Source: Hirundichthys speculiger (Eukaryota > Chordata > Actinopteri > Beloniformes > Exocoetidae). From it: 64,000 nucleotides of DNA. Of this stretch, positions 59,456 through 64,000 are shown in pieces (position 1 is the first letter of the stretch; every line of letters begins with the position of its first letter). The DNA lies in contig JAGFBZ010000849.1 in the NCBI GenBank assembly GCA_018398805.1, forward strand, positions 2,707,001 to 2,771,000, written 5' to 3'. The notes beneath the pieces are model-generated. The model was not told the origin of the DNA and ran no database searches. It saw only the letters and a program-made list of their open reading frames with translations. A program made the translations under genes and the position numbers.

Positions 59456-62400
59456 AATTAAACAAAAGAAAAGGAAATCATGGTGTGACAGAGATTATGT
59501 GAATCTGGTGATAAATATTGAAACCATAAATAATAAACATACCAATTTGCATGAAATTTGTTTTTTAAGCCCCCTGCTGGTCATTACATAGCCTACACTT
59601 CATGTACTACATATTCATGTATGCATGTATGCATATATTTTTAAACATACAGTCCACAGTCTTGGTATCCACCAAAGTCTGCTTAACAGAGTGGGTGGGT
59701 AGGTGGGAAAATGATTCACTTGACCTGATGATAATTAGATGATTAATTATCAGTATTTAAAATTGATGAATAATGAATCAATTATTAGAACAAATACTTT
59801 TGTTCCGTCTTCTGTTTACTATTTTTATCATCTCCAGAAACCAACCTTTTTTGATTAGGCGTAATGAAATTAATCAAGAAGACCCCTTGACTCGTAAAGT
59901 CAATGTATAAAAATATGTAAGGCCTATTTAACACAGAATAGCATGTTTAACTTCACTTACTTCAGAGTTGGGACATTAATAATTAAGTTTCGTATTGAAC
60001 TAATTTTACTACACTGAAAACCCTCTTTTTCTACAATCATTTATTGATTTATTCTCATTTTATCTATCCCACTGACACTCTTCAGTGATTTCCTTCCTTT
60101 TTTTCTCACCTTCTCCAGCTGTACATGAATGAACTGTGTGTTTATTAAATCTGACACTTGGAAATAAAACAGCTTACTGTCAACTGAATAGAGCAAAGAT
60201 TTATAAAAAAGATGGGGAAAACAAACTAGCTTAGTCTGTTTTCATTTTAATAAGAGAAACGTATGAATGTTGATATGTTCGCACCCTCTCTGCTGACCTC
60301 ACTGTAAATAAATAAAATTCAACGTCAATGGCTCAAGTGTAAGTACCGCCATGTGCATATACGTCACATTATCTCACATTAGGTAAAACGCATTTGACCA
60401 ATCTCCTCTTAATTGTAACTCACAAGACCGTAATGTGAAAACTTATTTACAGACTGCACTATAAGAAAACCATAAATACAATGAAGGGATAATTTAAGAT
60501 GTACAAAAGAGGGACTGCTGAATCCTGTCAGAGACTGCAACAGCCACTTATTATTTACTCAGGTATCATTAGCATGTATATAAATGTAACCAGTTTCCAG
60601 TTCTGCTGTAAAGTCAAGAGTCTGTATCCATAGCAGTGACGGGCTATTTAAGTTAAAGTGTGTGACCATTGATTTTACGACCAGACATTTGGATGGAAGA
60701 CCTGAAAAACAAAAAAAACCCCACAACATTGAAATTTGAATGTCACATTAAATAGATGCCCCCTGATGTAGGAATTAAGTAAATGAACAACCTTGTTTAA
60801 CACATTTGGAAGTACTATGTTGTTTATGGGCCTGGAGCATGAAACATTTATTTGAAGATTGACCATAATGGATCAACTGGAGACAGAAAACTAAAGGAGG
60901 TGAAACGCGTGGAGAATGGATCTGTTGATTTAGATGCAAAGAAAATCTCCTCCCATTACAGTTGATTGTCCATTTATTAGGTCTCCTAAGATATAGAAGG
61001 GGGAGGGAAAAACACACAAGCTATTAATGTGACGCTGGGTGTGCCATTAAAGCTGTACGTGCAAGAGATCAGGCATTCACAGCTGAGGTGACCATGAGCA
61101 CACAGTGAGCCTTGATATATATTGACTCAACAGACATTACAAAGAGGATGGTTGTCTTTCTTGAGAGTCGATATACCATTTTATTATTGCAAGCAAACCA
61201 TAGGGAACTATTTAACAGATAATCTTTCAATTATGTCATGCTTGTCTACTAGTGAGAAAAACCAGCACGCAACAAAATCAATATAGCTCAACATTTAAGG
61301 ACAAATGGCAATTTATTTCTTGCTGTGTGGTTTGGATCTACACCGCACAGGTTTTTGTGAAAAATCATCGCAGCAGTGCATGTGCAACCAGGACACAGAA
61401 GGAAAGCAGCACATGTACTAGTTTATTTGGCTCAGCCACGCTCTTCAGCAGTCACGATAAAGCAGTCAAGTGTACAAACAGCCAAAAAAATGTGATGTGT
61501 GGAAATTAGTCAGCGTTCCAAAGGAATCACAAAGCTTTGCCGAGAGCAGAAAATTACTGTCGATCCGAGCCAGTAAAAGGGCAGATAGGGGTCGAACGAG
61601 TCCAAAAGGCAGCAAAGTCTCTCCAACGTGAACTCAAAATGCAAAACCTCCGATGTCACACAATTAAATGCCTGTCAGGACTCATAAGAAAGTAGATTTT
61701 CTTTTATACAACCACTGGGCTTCTCAGTGACATGAATCGGGCCATCATCGGGCCATGCAATTACTCACTTGGAAATGTCTAGCCATTTGTTGTCAAGAAA
61801 AAAGATGACAAGTCTTGGGGTATAGAGTTGATTGAATTTATTGAGTTTAGTGATCAGTGCTATCTGAACTAACAATCCGGTCAGAGGGAGACACTCTTTC
61901 GGTCAGCTGTGCCTTGTACAGTATTTTTACAGGTGTCTTTTCATGTTTGTTTCGCAGTTTTTAAGTTGAGTCGTAGAAATATTTTTACCAGCTTGGCCCA
62001 GTAAATTTATAGCGACTGCAGATTTTGTCAAATAAGGAGACCAGAAACACACATCCAGCACCACAAATATGGTAAGGTCAAGGAGAAATATTGTTGGCTA
62101 CAGTCCACACTAAAACTCTGGACTATGAAACTGTTTAAATTATTTAATTATTCAATATGGCAGAGGCTATACGCTAAATGTGCACAATTATTAAGGCAGC
62201 TTATTACTGCCACGTAACTGCTAATAACAGTTTGTGCCTTGGGACAAATTTGTTGCATTCTAGATAACACATGAACGTCATCCACTTTCTATTCCAGCTT
62301 TATAATATTTGAAATGGGCATCAAACTGAAGACCACGGAGATGAGGAAGTGGGACTAGGACAGTCTGAGGAATGTATGTGTGGCAACTGCTTTTCAGTGC

Positions 62401-64000
62401 AAACAGAAGGAGAGTTTGTATTAAACTGTTCTGCCTTGTGGTATCTGCTGTTCAAGGTAAACATATTAAACCTTCACAGCTCTCTTATGCTACGTTGTGG
62501 AATTATATAGTAACACAAACAATATTACTACAGTATATTAATCAGTGCACTTCAGCAAAGATGTTTGATGGACTATGCTGATCAATCATATCACAACCAG
62601 ATCTCCAAAAGGCAAATCAAAACACCAGGCCATAGTCCCCAGTAAGAGCACTACATTTATTGTACACATTTTGACATGAAATAGCTATGTATATTTGGTG
62701 CAATGATTCTACTTAGACGTTTGCTTTCATACATATGGCTCATAGTTACTGGACAGTGCACATCTGCTCTGCTGCTTAATCCCCCCAGAGTCAACCTGAC
62801 TTTACGCTTGGCCAAGCTAAGCAGATGCTCACTATCGATGTATATGAAAAGTATAAATTTCTTCTACACCATAACTCTTTTTCAGAAAGCGAAAAGGTAG
62901 CACAGTCCCTTTAGAGTATAATGGTATAATATTGTTGCAGTAAAATATTATTAAATGGTTCATAATATCATGCTATGAAGTTTCATAATTAAGCCATTGG
63001 CAAGAAAATCATAAATACAGTGTTGGATCCATTTTCCAGAGAACGAGAGATGATTAGGTTTGTGAAAGATAAAGGACACCCTAAAGGTAGAACGCCCCAC
63101 TATGCAGTCCCACGTGCCACCTTCCATCAGGGTCCAGTGTGGTGTGTCAGCGGGCTGACAACAGGAGGGCAGCAGTGGACTTTGGCTATGAAAGTTAGCT
63201 TTATTGCTTTGACACCTGTGGCATTCCCCGATAAATGAAACAGCACCAACAGTAGGCCGTTTTATGTATGCCTTGGTAATGATACAGCTTTGACAAAGTT
63301 CCAGTTGCATCCTGCTTAAATAAAAATAAAAAGTCAAGATTTATATTTGTTCTACGAGAAAAGCTGAGTAAGCTCACAATAATGATTATGATACTTTGTA
63401 GAAAGGTCAGTTTCAGTCGGGAAAGCAGTTCAAGGAATTTATGAAGTGGAAATTTTGTAAATTAACATGTCCCCGTCTATCTTACACATGTATTTCTCTT
63501 TATTCCCGTTTGTCTTGAAACATATCTTAACATAGATGGAATCTGTGGGCCACGTTAGATGAACTAAGGCACCATTTTCATGGAGAAATGCTCCACAGGA
63601 TCTCCTGTTGCAGGGTTCTGTGCAGTGATGGCCAGCGAAGGTGGTAAACAGTGATGTTTACAAATGGACAAATGTTTACAAATAGAGTGACTACTGTTTC
63701 TTGGACTCAAGCAAAAATTTTAAAGTTAAATTTAAACATGGCCGTTAAACAACTGTCAACGAGACATTAACATTACCTTAAATCATATTAACATGATACA
63801 GTTTAGATGTTGAACACGCTGGCTGACAGCATCTATTACAATGATTGTATATTTGTAGTTTGTGCTGAAATTGGACTAGTTTGTAAGAAGAGATAACGGG
63901 CTGTTATTGAGTGACCTGTAAAGGTTTACCACATCTAGTAAAATTGATCTTCAGATACTTCAAATTCAATCTCATTATTTCTCTGCGGGCAAATGTTGTA
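59456..64000. other. No gene recognised; possible conserved non-coding blocks
   Basis: No gene, RNA or bounded mobile element was recognised in this 4.5-kb end. The parts at about 61480-61700 and 63040-63260 are less AT-rich and contain CpG-bearing, non-repetitive sequence that looks like conserved non-coding DNA, but this is an impression without alignment. Confidence 0.4.

Noticed and set aside
1..64000. CRISPR arrays, operons, riboswitches, plasmid or phage systems
   Set aside because: No regularly spaced direct repeats with unique spacers, no clustered co-directional genes and no ribosome-binding sites. The sequence is clearly vertebrate nuclear DNA.
1..64000. Functional tRNA, rRNA or well-known microRNA genes
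   Set aside because: The only tRNA-like modules are in SINEs. I looked for a few common miRNA mature sequences by eye without success, which is not an exhaustive search.

Overview
The window looks like non-coding, repeat-rich DNA from a ray-finned (teleost) fish genome. It is AT-rich, has no dense gene arrangement, no operons and no long intact ORFs. It is littered with element types characteristic of teleosts: Tc1-like transposons, several unrelated hAT families, L2/CR1-like and GATG-tailed LINE relics, tRNA-derived SINEs and long microsatellites. The species cannot be fixed from the sequence alone.

Layout. 0-5.8 kb: a CpG-rich patch, a 5'-truncated Tc1 relic, then a deleted Tc1-like element carrying a nested hAT MITE with perfect 8-bp target duplications, then a second complete hAT element. 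5.8-16.4 kb: a quiet stretch that may hold conserved non-coding DNA, a third hAT element, two SINE copies, and two hAT relics with recognisable BED zinc-finger exons. 16.7-21.4 kb: fragments of an L2-like LINE (endonuclease, later the reverse transcriptase C-terminus), a Tigger-like MITE with a 28-G tract, a small hAT MITE and a SINE. 24.2-25.3 kb: the best candidate for a real host gene, a minus-strand CpG/CCAAT promoter with a short non-coding exon and a 28-codon first coding exon ending at a clean splice donor. 26.6-34 kb: a LINE graveyard (GATG-tailed fragments with target duplications, two L2/CR1-like elements), including a small DNA element inserted into the L2 reverse transcriptase. 35.5-41.8 kb: a SINE, a TATC/TA microsatellite and otherwise unremarkable sequence. 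41.8-48 kb: possible plus-strand exons, including a 32-nt microexon followed by an apparent terminal coding exon. 50-55 kb: LINE tails, a SINE, and a minus-strand Tc1 element with a 188-codon transposase frame, a nested tRNA-derived SINE and very regular inverted repeats. 55-64 kb: one SINE and mostly anonymous sequence.

There is no set of cooperating genes. The mobile elements are all visibly broken (frameshifts, lost catalytic residues, truncations), so none is expected to encode active machinery. I found no evidence of a new multi-gene system. The points most worth following up are the minus-strand first exon, the microexon pair, the LINE interrupted by a small DNA element, and the palindromic structures at 54.7-54.95 kb.
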